NCBI GenBank assembly: GCA_012719455.1
Contig: JAAYAJ010000056.1
Location: forward strand, 1 to 64,000
Origin: Acidobacteriota bacterium
GTDB taxonomy: Bacteria; Acidobacteriota; UBA6911
Length of the DNA stretch: 64,000 nt
Direction of reading: 5' to 3'
Translations under genes and position numbers: made by a program
Part shown: positions 1-6,520 of the stretch, piece after piece
How the letters are laid out: every line of letters begins with the position of its first letter
Position numbering within the stretch: position 1 is the first letter of the stretch
Notes under the pieces: generated by a model
The model's database searches: none
Told to the model about the DNA's origin: nothing
The model's input: only the letters and a program-made list of their open reading frames with translations

Positions 1-294
1 CCCTCCGGGGCCGTGGTGGCCAGGGAGAGCGGGAACATCGTGTACGTGCAGCAAAAGGGCGAATTCGTGGAACGGCCGGTCGAGACCGGGCTCAGTTCGC
101 ACGGAGAGGCCGTCATCCTCGGGGGGGTCGAGGAGGGGGAGCTCATCGCCCTGGCCGATCCCAAGGGGGGACGCAAACTCTCCCTCCCCGATTTCAACAA
201 GGGGGGGCAGCAGGGCATGCCTCCGGGCATGCCTCCGGGTATGCCTCCGGGCGGCGGGATGCGGGGGGGGGGCCGCGGCGGGCCGCCGCGGTAG
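1..294 (+). CDS. C-terminal end of efflux RND/ABC periplasmic adaptor (HlyD/MacA family), partial
   Basis: Only the last 97 codons are in the window; the reading frame is open from base 1. The visible part has the beta-strand-rich pattern of the membrane-proximal domain of membrane fusion proteins (VVARESGNIVYVQQKGEF, then VETGLSSHGEAVILGGVEEGE). Family members bridge an inner-membrane pump to an outer-membrane channel. The C-terminus is a low-complexity Gly/Pro/Met/Arg tail with MPPG repeats. The next gene is a MacB-type permease, which supports a tripartite exporter. The ATPase is not seen between them and may lie upstream of the window. Confidence 0.72.
   Translation, partial: PSGAVVARESGNIVYVQQKGEFVERPVETGLSSHGEAVILGGVEEGELIALADPKGGRKLSLPDFNKGGQQGMPPGMPPGMPPGGGMRGGGRGGPPR
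217..252 (+). repeat. Three tandem 12-bp units encoding MPPG repeats
   Basis: Three consecutive 12-base units (ATGCCTCCGGG followed by C or T) begin at 217, 229 and 241 and stay in frame, giving Met-Pro-Pro-Gly three times in the adaptor tail. The exact multiple of three means copy-number change would alter tail length without a frameshift. Confidence 0.85.
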
Positions 295-374
295 CCGCTC
301 CCGGCCGGGTGTTGCGGCACACGGCGCGTTTGGCGGTGACTAGGTAAGCGCATTTTTGTACGAGGCTGGTTCCT

Positions 375-1610
375 ATGATATCGATGGAAACGATGATCGG
401 CGCCCTGGCGAGCCTGGGAAGGCACAAGTTGCGGTCCTTTTTGACCATGCTCGGCATGATTTTCGGAGTCGGCGCCGTGATCGCCATGCTCTCGATCGGC
501 GCGGGGGCGGAAGAGGAGAGCCTGCGCACCATCGCCAGCTTCGGCATCCGGAACATCATCATCCAGGCCAAGGAATTCAAGACGGAAGAGCTCCAGCAGA
601 TCCGGACCGAATCGCTCGGCGTCAGCATGCGCGACGTGGAGGCGCTCGAGTCCATCCTGAAGCCCAAGCCGCTGATCTCGGCCTCGAGGCTGGTGAAGAC
701 CTACCAGGTGAATTCGGAAAAGGCCCGCAGCGACAGCCGGGTGCTCGGCGTTTCGAGCACCTACCCCGTCATCCAGAACCTGAAGTTGCTGCAGGGGGCC
801 TTCTTCCTCCAGGCGGACGAGGAGGCCAACGCCCAGGTCTGCGTGCTTGGCATCGCCGCCAAGCAGAAGCTGTTCGGGTTCGGGGAGGTGCTCAACCAGA
901 AGATCAAGGTGAACGACATCTGGTTCACGGTGGTCGGGGTGCTGGGGGACGCCACGGTGGAAAAGCAGGAGTTCGAGGGGGTCAAGATCCAGAACCCCAA
1001 TAACGACATCTATATCCCGATTACCACCGCGATCCGCAAGTTCGACACCGAGAGCGTCGAAAACGAGCTGAACGAAATCGTCATCCGGATCGCCGACAAC
1101 GCCGATATCAAGGAACAGGCGTCGACGATCAACAACCTGATGTCGGTGATGCACCGCTACGTGGACGATTATTCCATCGTGGTCCCCGAAAAGCTGCTGG
1201 AACAGAACCAGCAGACCCAGGGGATTTTCAACGTGGTCATGGGCGCCATCGCCAGCATTTCGCTCCTGGTCGGCGGCATCGGCATCATGAACATCATGCT
1301 GGCCTCGGTCCTGGAACGAACCAACGAGATCGGGCTGCGTCGCGCCATCGGCGCCAGGAAGCGGGATATCCGGATGCAGTTCATGGCCGAAGCCATCGCC
1401 ATCAGCCTGGCAGGCGGCATCATCGGGGTGGGCCTGGGCTACGGCATATCGAGGGCGGTGGCCGCCTTTTCGGGGTGGAGCACCATCATCACGGCAGCAT
1501 CGGTGGGTCTTTCCTTCGGCGTCAGTTCGGTGATCGGGCTGGTCTTCGGCATTTACCCCGCGGTCCAGGCCTCGAACCTGGACCCGATCGAATGTCTCCG
1601 TTACGAATAG
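375..1610 (+). CDS. MacB/LolC-type ABC transporter permease (FtsX family)
   Basis: A 411-aa inner-membrane permease. There is one N-terminal transmembrane segment around residues 14-40 (SFLTMLGMIFGVGAVIAML), then a large periplasmic MacB_PCD domain to about residue 275, then three C-terminal membrane segments of the FtsX domain. The cytoplasmic signature ERTNEIGLRRAIGARK, around residue 315, is typical of MacB/LolC/LolE subunits. No ATPase domain is fused, so a separate ABC ATPase is needed. It follows the adaptor by 80 bases, consistent with a MacAB-like macrolide, peptide or lipoprotein exporter; the substrate cannot be read from sequence. The first ATG is used, although a second in-frame ATG lies three codons downstream. 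Confidence 0.85.
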   Translation: MISMETMIGALASLGRHKLRSFLTMLGMIFGVGAVIAMLSIGAGAEEESLRTIASFGIRNIIIQAKEFKTEELQQIRTESLGVSMRDVEALESILKPKPLISASRLVKTYQVNSEKARSDSRVLGVSSTYPVIQNLKLLQGAFFLQADEEANAQVCVLGIAAKQKLFGFGEVLNQKIKVNDIWFTVVGVLGDATVEKQEFEGVKIQNPNNDIYIPITTAIRKFDTESVENELNEIVIRIADNADIKEQASTINNLMSVMHRYVDDYSIVVPEKLLEQNQQTQGIFNVVMGAIASISLLVGGIGIMNIMLASVLERTNEIGLRRAIGARKRDIRMQFMAEAIAISLAGGIIGVGLGYGISRAVAAFSGWSTIITAASVGLSFGVSSVIGLVFGIYPAVQASNLDPIECLRYE

Positions 1611-1662
1611 GCTTGGGGGCGGCGCCCGAGATGGCATAGGATGGGGGGAAACGGAGGCTGAC

Positions 1663-2094
1663 TTGAGTACTGGATCCGGCCGGAAAAGCCTCAGGAAGTA
1701 CGAAGTCACCAATCTCCTGTTCTTCCTGGCGCTCATGGTCGCGCTCGGGGTTCTTGTGACGATGGTGTTCCGCCACTACGGGACCCGGAACCAGGTTCTC
1801 GACGAGGAGTCGGATCTGGGCGTCGTCTCCGAAGCCCTGGGCGACGAGTCCGATGTGGGCATCTTCTATCTCGGAACGAAGATTTCCGAAACCCAGCGCC
1901 AGTACCGGAGCCGCCTGGAAATACCGGTCACCGACGACGGCCTGCTCGCGGAGCTTTTCGACCTCCCGGGGGTGGAAGAGGTGACGCTCGACCAGCGCAT
2001 CCTTATCATCCGCAAGAGCGGGGCCGTACGCTGGGACGACATCCGGCCCGGGGTGCGGCGGATCGTGAGCAGGCACCTGCATATTCATTTCTGA
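1663..2094 (+). CDS. Membrane-anchored protein with Nfu/NifU N-terminal-like domain
   Basis: 143 aa. A TTG start is chosen because ACGGAGG lies five bases upstream. Residues about 17-36 form one transmembrane helix (NLLFFLALMVALGVLVTMVF). A linker rich in Asp and Glu follows. The C-terminal 45 residues (LLAELFDLPGVEEVTLD, then ILIIRKSGAVRWDDI, then RPGVRRIV) match the pattern of the Nfu_N scaffold domain, in which a phrase like 'lf.lpGV..v......i.v.k...v.W..i.p.v...i' recurs. The cysteine-bearing NifU C-terminal domain that binds Fe-S clusters is absent, and there is no cysteine at all. Function unknown; Fe-S delivery is unlikely for this protein alone. Confidence 0.6.
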   Translation: MSTGSGRKSLRKYEVTNLLFFLALMVALGVLVTMVFRHYGTRNQVLDEESDLGVVSEALGDESDVGIFYLGTKISETQRQYRSRLEIPVTDDGLLAELFDLPGVEEVTLDQRILIIRKSGAVRWDDIRPGVRRIVSRHLHIHF

Positions 2095-2139
2095 CCTCCT
2101 CCGCACCCTGGCCGCGTGGAGGCTCCCTCCGGAGGGTTT

Positions 2140-2166
2140 TGTAACAATCCGCCTCTCTTTCGTAAT
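2140..2166 (+). promoter_or_regulatory. Candidate ECF-type promoter, possibly autoregulatory
   Basis: TGTAAC at 2140-2145 and CGTAAT at 2161-2166, 15 bases apart, resemble the TGAAAC/CGTA boxes of ECF-dependent promoters (for example B. subtilis SigW and SigX). The -10-like box ends six bases before the GTG at 2173, so the transcript would begin at or next to the start codon. It lies directly before an ECF sigma gene, which often controls itself. Confidence 0.4.
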
Positions 2167-2172
2167 TGATGA

Positions 2173-2790
2173 GTGAGCATGATGGATCCCTCGGATTCCG
2201 AACTGATCGAAAGGACGCTCAAGGGGGATGAGGGGGCTTTTGCGGAGCTGGTGCGCCGCTACCAGTCCGCGGTCTGGGGAACCGTACACCGCGTCCTGGG
2301 ATATTCCTCCGAAAACGAGGATGCGGTCCAGGAGGTGTTCCTGCGGGCCTATGCCGCGCTCCGGAGATTCGACCACAGGTACCCCTTCGGGCCCTGGGTG
2401 ACGCGCATCGCCACCAATTACTGCATCGATCAGCTGCGGCGGAAAAGGAGCCGGAAGGTGCAACTCTGGTCCGAACTCAGGGAACACGAACAGGAGAGGC
2501 TGCTGCGCGACCTTTCCATGGAGAGGGGGTCGGCAGAGGGTGCATCGGGGACCGGGGATCCGGAAGGGTATGTCCGGGTGGCCCGGGCCCTGCTCGACGG
2601 GTTGAATCCAAAATACCGGGCGGCCTTCATTTTGCGGGAAGTGGACGACAAGGACTACAGCGAGGTGGCGGCCGCCTTGGGGACGAGCGAGGTGACCGCG
2701 CGGGTCAGGGTTTCCCGGGCCCGGGCGGAATTACAGCGAAAATTTCGCGCCTACCTTTCAAGTTGCGGCGCGGGGGAGCGGGAACGATGA
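2173..2790 (+). CDS. ECF-type RNA polymerase sigma factor
   Basis: 205 aa with sigma region 2 (residues about 25-90: FAELVRRYQSAVWGTVHRVL, EDAVQEVFLRAYAALRRF, then WVTRIATNYCIDQLRRK) and region 4 (about 135-195: LNPKYRAAFILREVDDKDYSEVAAALGTSEVTARVRVSRAR). No region 3, as expected for the ECF class. It directs RNA polymerase to a stress regulon. Start is GTG 2173 or ATG 2179; there is no clear ribosome site for either. The stop overlaps the next gene's ATG by ATGA, so sigma factor and anti-sigma factor are translationally coupled. Confidence 0.9.
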   Translation: MSMMDPSDSELIERTLKGDEGAFAELVRRYQSAVWGTVHRVLGYSSENEDAVQEVFLRAYAALRRFDHRYPFGPWVTRIATNYCIDQLRRKRSRKVQLWSELREHEQERLLRDLSMERGSAEGASGTGDPEGYVRVARALLDGLNPKYRAAFILREVDDKDYSEVAAALGTSEVTARVRVSRARAELQRKFRAYLSSCGAGERER

Positions 2791-3233
2791 AACGTGCCTG
2801 TGCTCTGTTGGATCGATATCGGGACGGGGAACTGGACGATGCCGGGCGGGAGAGCTTCGAGCGCCATCTTGCCGGCTGCGGGGAGTGCCGCGCCCGGCTG
2901 CGGCTGCTCGACAATCTCGTCCGGGCCCTGAAGATGGAACCCGTCCGGACGGTGGACCTGTCCGCGCGGATCGCCCGCAGGGCCTTCGCGCCCGCTCCGA
3001 CGTGGTACACGCTTGTCGCCTCCTGTTTCCCGCCCAGGCTGGCCCTGGCGGCCGCGGCGTTGGGGGTCCTGCTGTTCGTTTTTGCCTGGTTTTTACCCGG
3101 AAGCCGGACCGTGTCGGCCTATACTGAATATGAAAAACTTCTCAACGAGGCGGAAGCGAGCAACCTGGCCGGCAGGCTGCTGGTACAGAATGACAGCGAG
3201 CTGCTGTTGCAGCTGATTTCGCAGGAGGAGTAG
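2787..3233 (+). CDS. Zinc-finger (zf-HC2) anti-sigma factor, membrane-anchored
   Basis: 148 aa. The N-terminal cytoplasmic domain has the zinc-binding anti-sigma motif HLAGCGEC (His-x3-Cys-x2-Cys) at about residues 30-37, which holds the cognate sigma factor inactive. One transmembrane segment follows at about residues 85-107 (LALAAAALGVLLFVFAWFL), then a periplasmic tail of about 40 residues. Start is the ATG overlapping the sigma stop; an upstream in-frame TTG would lie inside the sigma gene. Context (sigma, anti-sigma, periplasmic Spy-like protein) indicates an envelope-stress or metal-stress circuit. Confidence 0.85.
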   Translation: MKRACALLDRYRDGELDDAGRESFERHLAGCGECRARLRLLDNLVRALKMEPVRTVDLSARIARRAFAPAPTWYTLVASCFPPRLALAAAALGVLLFVFAWFLPGSRTVSAYTEYEKLLNEAEASNLAGRLLVQNDSELLLQLISQEE

Positions 3234-3234
3234 G

Positions 3235-3711
3235 GTGAGAGACCGCGTGCGTGCATGGGTGATCCTGGTTGGCGTATTCCTGCTCGGTTCCCTGCTGGCG
3301 GCCGGGGGAGCGTACTTCTGGTTCAAGATGCATCCGGAGATTCGGGGCAGCCACCGGGATGGGGGGCCCCCGCCTCCGCGGGGACACCGGAGGTTGCCGG
3401 AAATGCTGGAGATGACGCCGGAGCAGGAGGCCCGTTTCGGGGAGATCATGAAGGAATCGCGTCGGCAGCTGGATGCCCTGCAGAAGGAGCAGCGCTCCAG
3501 GATCGAGAAAGTGCTCGAGGAGACCAACCGGAATGTTTCCTCCATTCTGGATGAGAGGCAGCGGGGCATGTTTGCGGAATATCTCGAGGATATCAGGCGC
3601 TGGAGATCCCCGGGCGGCCGCGAGCGCCGGTTCGGTTCCCCCCGCGGTCCCGACCGCCGCGTGCCCCCCATGCCGCCACCGCCTCCCGGCGGTGGAACCC
3701 CCGGCGCTTGA
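3235..3711 (+). CDS. Spy/CpxP/ZraP-like periplasmic stress protein
   Basis: 158 aa starting with GTG one base after the anti-sigma stop. An N-terminal membrane or signal segment (residues about 7-29) is followed by a Pro-rich stretch, then an all-helical domain with the family's LTPEQ-like motif (EMTPEQEARFGEIM) and a long amphipathic helix (SRRQLDALQKEQRSRIEKVL). This is the pattern of CnrR/ZraP/CpxP periplasmic sensors and chaperones. The C-terminus is Arg/Pro/Gly rich with a proline run. In a sigma/anti-sigma operon it probably acts as the periplasmic sensor or a chaperone output; which one is inference. Confidence 0.7.
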   Translation: MRDRVRAWVILVGVFLLGSLLAAGGAYFWFKMHPEIRGSHRDGGPPPPRGHRRLPEMLEMTPEQEARFGEIMKESRRQLDALQKEQRSRIEKVLEETNRNVSSILDERQRGMFAEYLEDIRRWRSPGGRERRFGSPRGPDRRVPPMPPPPPGGGTPGA

Positions 3712-3729
3712 AGGCTCCGGCCGAATCCT

Positions 3730-4032
3730 TCAGGCCTCCGGTGCTTTCCCTCTCTCAAGCGCCTTGAGGAAGAGCGAAGAGAGCACTTTTTCCCTTCCCT
3801 GGTCCCGGTCCACCCAGCGGCAACCCTCCTCCCGGATTTCCGCCTGGTCCGCTCCGCTCCGGAAGAGATGGATGGTGATGCGGTGATGGGTGATGCAGTG
3901 GCGGAAGCCTCGCCAGGGGAGGCTGCGCCGATTGTCACGGTACCAGCCGAGGAGCCGGCGGCGGAAGATCGATGCCGGTCGGGGGGGCAAAAGTTCGGCG
4001 TATGACGTTTCCGGAAGATATAAACGGTTCAT
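3730..4032 (-). pseudogene. mutY: mutY remnant: N- and C-terminal ends joined by a large internal deletion
   Basis: A 100-codon open frame. Residues about 22-41 (IFRRRLLGWYRDNRRSLPWR) match the first helix of adenine glycosylase MutY up to its conserved LPWR. The next residues (GFRHCITHHRITIHLF) match the start of the C-terminal NUDIX-like 8-oxoG recognition domain, and SSLFLKALE matches the last MutY helix. The joint falls near 3909-3913. About 230 residues are missing, including the HhH-GPD catalytic core with its Glu and Asp and the four-cysteine Fe-S loop, so it cannot act as a glycosylase. The frame is still open across the joint. It could instead be a rearranged small protein of unknown use. 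Confidence 0.75.
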
Positions 4033-4199
4033 ATGCCCGGTATTACTAAAGCTTACAAAACAGCCTAATCTTCAATCCGTGCAATTTTTAGACAGTTTAA
4101 TGCATTTGGTGATTGAAATACAGTTGCAAAAACGCTATGGTTAGCTAAGCAAATTCCTAGTAATAGGATTAGCTGATGAACTGTAAAGGAGCTACTGAA

Positions 4200-4490
4200 T
4201 TGCCAACAAAGATAAAGAAAAGCAAAGAGAGTACGGCCAAGGTGCGTCCGCGCTGGACCAAGGAAGAGGTCGCCTTGCTCAAACGCCTTTATCGCACCCA
4301 CAGCAATGCCGAGATCGCGAGCCTGCTTGGGCGCAAGGTGTCCTCCGTGGTGTTCAAAGGTCATCGCCTGGGATTGTCCAAAGGCCCCCGCAGGTTGAGG
4401 GAAATGGGGCGCGAGAATATCCGGAAGCGCTGGGATCCCCTGAAAAAGGAGGCTGCCAAGAAGACGGAGACTACCCGGAGCCGGAAATAG
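4200..4490 (+). CDS. Small SANT/Myb-like DNA-binding protein
   Basis: 96 aa from a TTG start with AAAGGAG eight bases upstream; an in-frame ATG at 4176 lacks a ribosome site. The core (PRWTKEEVALLKRLYRTHSN, then AEIASLLGRKVSSVVFKGHRLGLSK) is a SANT/Myb-like or homeodomain-like helix-turn-helix: WT-EEE-L, then a helix ending in the recognition element. The rest is Lys/Arg rich, consistent with DNA binding. It is preceded by an AT-rich stretch (about 4020-4175) unlike the surrounding GC-rich DNA. Targets unknown. Decayed mutY lies upstream, and nothing recognisable follows for 276 bases. Confidence 0.65.
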   Translation: MPTKIKKSKESTAKVRPRWTKEEVALLKRLYRTHSNAEIASLLGRKVSSVVFKGHRLGLSKGPRRLREMGRENIRKRWDPLKKEAAKKTETTRSRK

Positions 4491-4766
4491 CGGGGTGACG
4501 GCGGCGGTTCGCCTCCTGGAACAACTGATCGATCGAAATCGAACGGGTGGTGACGGATCCCGGATCCGGTACAGTGGCGCCTTCTGATCCAACAGCGGAC
4601 ACCTAAATCTCGAGGACTCCCTCCTTTCCAGCGCTTTTATTATCTCGGCCGGGTCGGGTTGGTCGTGTTCAATGCCGTTCCGGCGGTAAGGGACGGGTGC
4701 GCCCGCGCGGGTGCCCGGTTTCATGCAATGCGAAGGAGAGGTGTGCCTGCGGCCGGTTTAGATGAT
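4491..4766. other. Intergenic stretch with no recognisable gene
   Basis: This lies between the 3' ends of two convergent genes. Short open frames on both strands have no start with a ribosome site and no recognisable motif. I see no RNA gene or clear terminator hairpin here. Confidence 0.6.
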
Positions 4767-5234
4767 TTATGCGGTCGGCGCGGGTGGGGTGGGGGCGCCA
4801 CGCTTGGCGGTTGCACCCGCCAGGGCTTTTTTGAGTCGTCTTTCCAGCAGCAGGTAGAGCGCCGGGACCAGCAAGAGGCTGTCGCGGGCGATGGTCGCGG
4901 GAGAGATCGGGTCGTCAAAACTGAAACACCCACAGTTGGCCTGGATGCCGCGCAACCAAGTCACCGTCAGCAGGACCGTGAAAAAAAGGAGCAGCCCAGC
5001 GGTGGCGCCCGCCACGAGGCGCAGCCTCCATCCCGCAAGCAGCCCGATCCCAAGCACCACCTCCAGCCAGGGGAAGTACTGCGCGATCGGCCAGATCCAG
5101 GTTTCGGGCACCGCCTGGTAGCCGGCGACGGCGGCGGCGAACTGCAGCGGCTGAGCTATCTTGATATAACCGCTGTAGAGGAAGAGGGCGCCGAGCAGAA
5201 CGCGACAGGCCCAATGCAGAATGCGCCACGCCAT
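4767..5234 (-). CDS. MauE/DoxX-like redox membrane protein
   Basis: 155 aa with four predicted transmembrane helices (about residues 8-26, 50-68, 73-93 and 113-130), the MauE/DoxX fold. The CGC motif at Cys101-Cys103 (NCGCFSF) is the hallmark of MauE-type proteins, which handle electrons or disulfides across the membrane. It starts one base after the stop of the DsbA-like gene, so the two are translationally coupled. In methylamine utilisation MauE partners MauD to form disulfides in methylamine dehydrogenase, but no mau structural genes are here. A general role in recycling the periplasmic thiol oxidoreductase is the likely alternative. Confidence 0.75.
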   Translation of the reverse strand: MAWRILHWACRVLLGALFLYSGYIKIAQPLQFAAAVAGYQAVPETWIWPIAQYFPWLEVVLGIGLLAGWRLRLVAGATAGLLLFFTVLLTVTWLRGIQANCGCFSFDDPISPATIARDSLLLVPALYLLLERRLKKALAGATAKRGAPTPPAPTA

Positions 5235-5235
5235 G

Positions 5236-5883
5236 TTATTTCACGAACCTGCCGAGAAACTGCTTCATTACGGGATAGGGAATGTAGCCGCTGACCCTTT
5301 CTTCCTTCCCCTGGGCGCGGATGATCAACGTGGGGGTGGAATTGATCTTCCGCTGCAGGGCGTGCTGGGTGTGGCGGTTCACCGCGGCCCCGACACTCGG
5401 ATCCCGCATGATCTGCTGCAGCCGCGCGAATTCGGCCGGCGGCAGGGCCTTGGCCACGGAAGCCTCCAGGTTTCCTGTCCGGGCCCAGGTCGCCTGCTCA
5501 AGGAAAACCGATTCCATGACGGCCAGGAGACGCGGCAATCCCAGGCGCGATGCGGCCTCGCAGTAGTGGGCGGCCGTGAGCCCCAAAGTGTGGCCCGCGA
5601 TCGGGTATTCGTGGTATACGACGCAGACCTTGTCCCTGCCCGCGTACTCCTTGAGGATCGGTTTGATGGTGTTGAGGAAGAGTTCACGGCACGCGGCGCA
5701 CTGAAAATCGGAAAACACGTCGATTCTCACCGGGGAATTCGGGGATCCTCCCAGGACCCGTCCCGGCGCATCCTGGGCGGATGACGCCGTCGCGGCTCCG
5801 AGGAGGAGCAGGAGCGCGGGCAGGAGGATACGGCTGACCTTGATCAACGGATGGATCGGCATCCGGGAGCCCCAAAAACGCAT
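5236..5883 (-). CDS. Secreted DsbA/DsbG-like thioredoxin-fold oxidoreductase
   Basis: 215 aa. A signal peptide covers residues 1-36 (hydrophobic ILLPALLLLLGAATASSA). The mature protein has a thioredoxin_4 (DsbA-like) fold with active-site CAAC at Cys62-Cys65 (VFSDFQCAACRELF) and a cis-proline loop (NSTPTLIIRA) near residue 185. It would oxidise or isomerise periplasmic disulfides. It forms a two-gene operon with the MauE-like membrane protein. The ATG at 5883 sits seven bases behind a TATCCT box and has no Shine-Dalgarno sequence, suggesting a leaderless transcript. Confidence 0.85.
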   Translation of the reverse strand: MRFWGSRMPIHPLIKVSRILLPALLLLLGAATASSAQDAPGRVLGGSPNSPVRIDVFSDFQCAACRELFLNTIKPILKEYAGRDKVCVVYHEYPIAGHTLGLTAAHYCEAASRLGLPRLLAVMESVFLEQATWARTGNLEASVAKALPPAEFARLQQIMRDPSVGAAVNRHTQHALQRKINSTPTLIIRAQGKEERVSGYIPYPVMKQFLGRFVK

Positions 5884-5890
5884 GGGAGAA

Positions 5891-5919
5891 AGGATAGCAA
5901 GTTATCCGGGCCCTGCCAA
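5891..5919 (-). promoter_or_regulatory. Promoter of the dsbA-like/mauE-like operon (leaderless)
   Basis: On the minus strand TTGGCA (5914-5919) and TATCCT (5891-5896) are separated by exactly 17 bases, close to the housekeeping consensus. The -10 box ends seven bases before the ATG at 5883, so transcription would start at or within a base of the start codon. Confidence 0.65.
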
Positions 5920-5958
5920 AACTTTTTGTTTCCGCCGGGAGAGGGCGGGGCGGCCTGC

Positions 5959-6309
5959 CTAGCCGTCCGACTTTACCTGCTTTACCTGGCGCATGCGGAA
6001 TTGCGTCAGGTGTTCCGGTTTGAACCTCCGTCGGGACCAGCGGTACCCGTCTTCAAACTCCACCCCGAGCAGGTAGTTGACCTTGTCGAATTTGCAGTAC
6101 TTGATGCGCGCCTGGCACTGTTCGCTGGTGAACTGGAGCCGGACGAGGGTTTCCGGTTCGATCGGAACCTCGATTTCGAGGCAGGCGCCCGAGGCGGAAA
6201 TGTCGCTCAGGATGGCCCATTCGCTCCGGAGGGAGCCGGAATCGTTTTCCCACTGGATCTTGACCAGATCCGCGCACAGTTCCCGCTCTTCCTGCTTTTT
6301 TCGCCTCAT
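5959..6309 (-). CDS. PilZ-domain protein
   Basis: 116 aa, essentially one PilZ beta-barrel. The conserved DxSxxG loop is present (ILSDISASGACLEIEVPI), followed by the typical strands (LVRLQFTSEQCQARIKYCKF, then NYLLGVEFEDG). PilZ domains bind cyclic di-GMP, but the companion RxxxR motif is not clearly present in the Arg/Lys-rich N-terminus (MRRKKQEER), so binding is uncertain. It lies downstream of the tpx fragment on the same strand. It could tune motility, surface growth or polysaccharide output; the target is unknown. Confidence 0.8.
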   Translation of the reverse strand: MRRKKQEERELCADLVKIQWENDSGSLRSEWAILSDISASGACLEIEVPIEPETLVRLQFTSEQCQARIKYCKFDKVNYLLGVEFEDGYRWSRRRFKPEHLTQFRMRQVKQVKSDG

Positions 6310-6360
6310 GCTTATCCTATCGGCAAAACGGGGGGATTGATTAGCCCGTCCCCCGCCATC

Positions 6361-6465
6361 TCAGGATTTTGAGGTTGCCAGGGTGGAACCGGGGGCGTCG
6401 GAGCCCGTTGCGGGGAGGTCCCCGGCGGTGGGGGCCGGGTTCCCCTTGAACGTGATCTGCGCCAT
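6361..6465 (-). pseudogene. tpx: tpx remnant: first 34 codons of thiol peroxidase, then stop
   Basis: MAQITFKGNPAPTAGDLPAT then GSDAPGSTLATSKS is a clear match to the start of the 2-Cys peroxiredoxin Tpx (family pattern MA-ITFKGNP-HT-GELPAVGS-APDFTL). A GAGGAG ribosome site precedes the ATG. The frame ends with TGA after 34 codons, whereas Tpx proteins are about 165 residues. The peroxidatic and resolving cysteines lie in the missing part, so no activity is possible. No further tpx-like sequence follows before the PilZ gene. The fragment begins 55 bases after the ilvB stop. Confidence 0.75.
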
Positions 6466-6520
6466 GGCTCTACTCCTCGCGACAAAGCGTCGACGGCCTG
6501 TCGCCAAGTATAGCAGGCCC

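Noticed and set aside
2118-2140. Possible terminator (GGAGG/CCTCC and CCCTCCGGAGGG then TTTT)
   Set aside because: The stems are short and one has no loop; too weak to call.
4065-4724. 219-codon open frame on - strand around the Myb-like gene
   Set aside because: No family resemblance, no ribosome site, and half of it is the antisense of the Myb-like gene.
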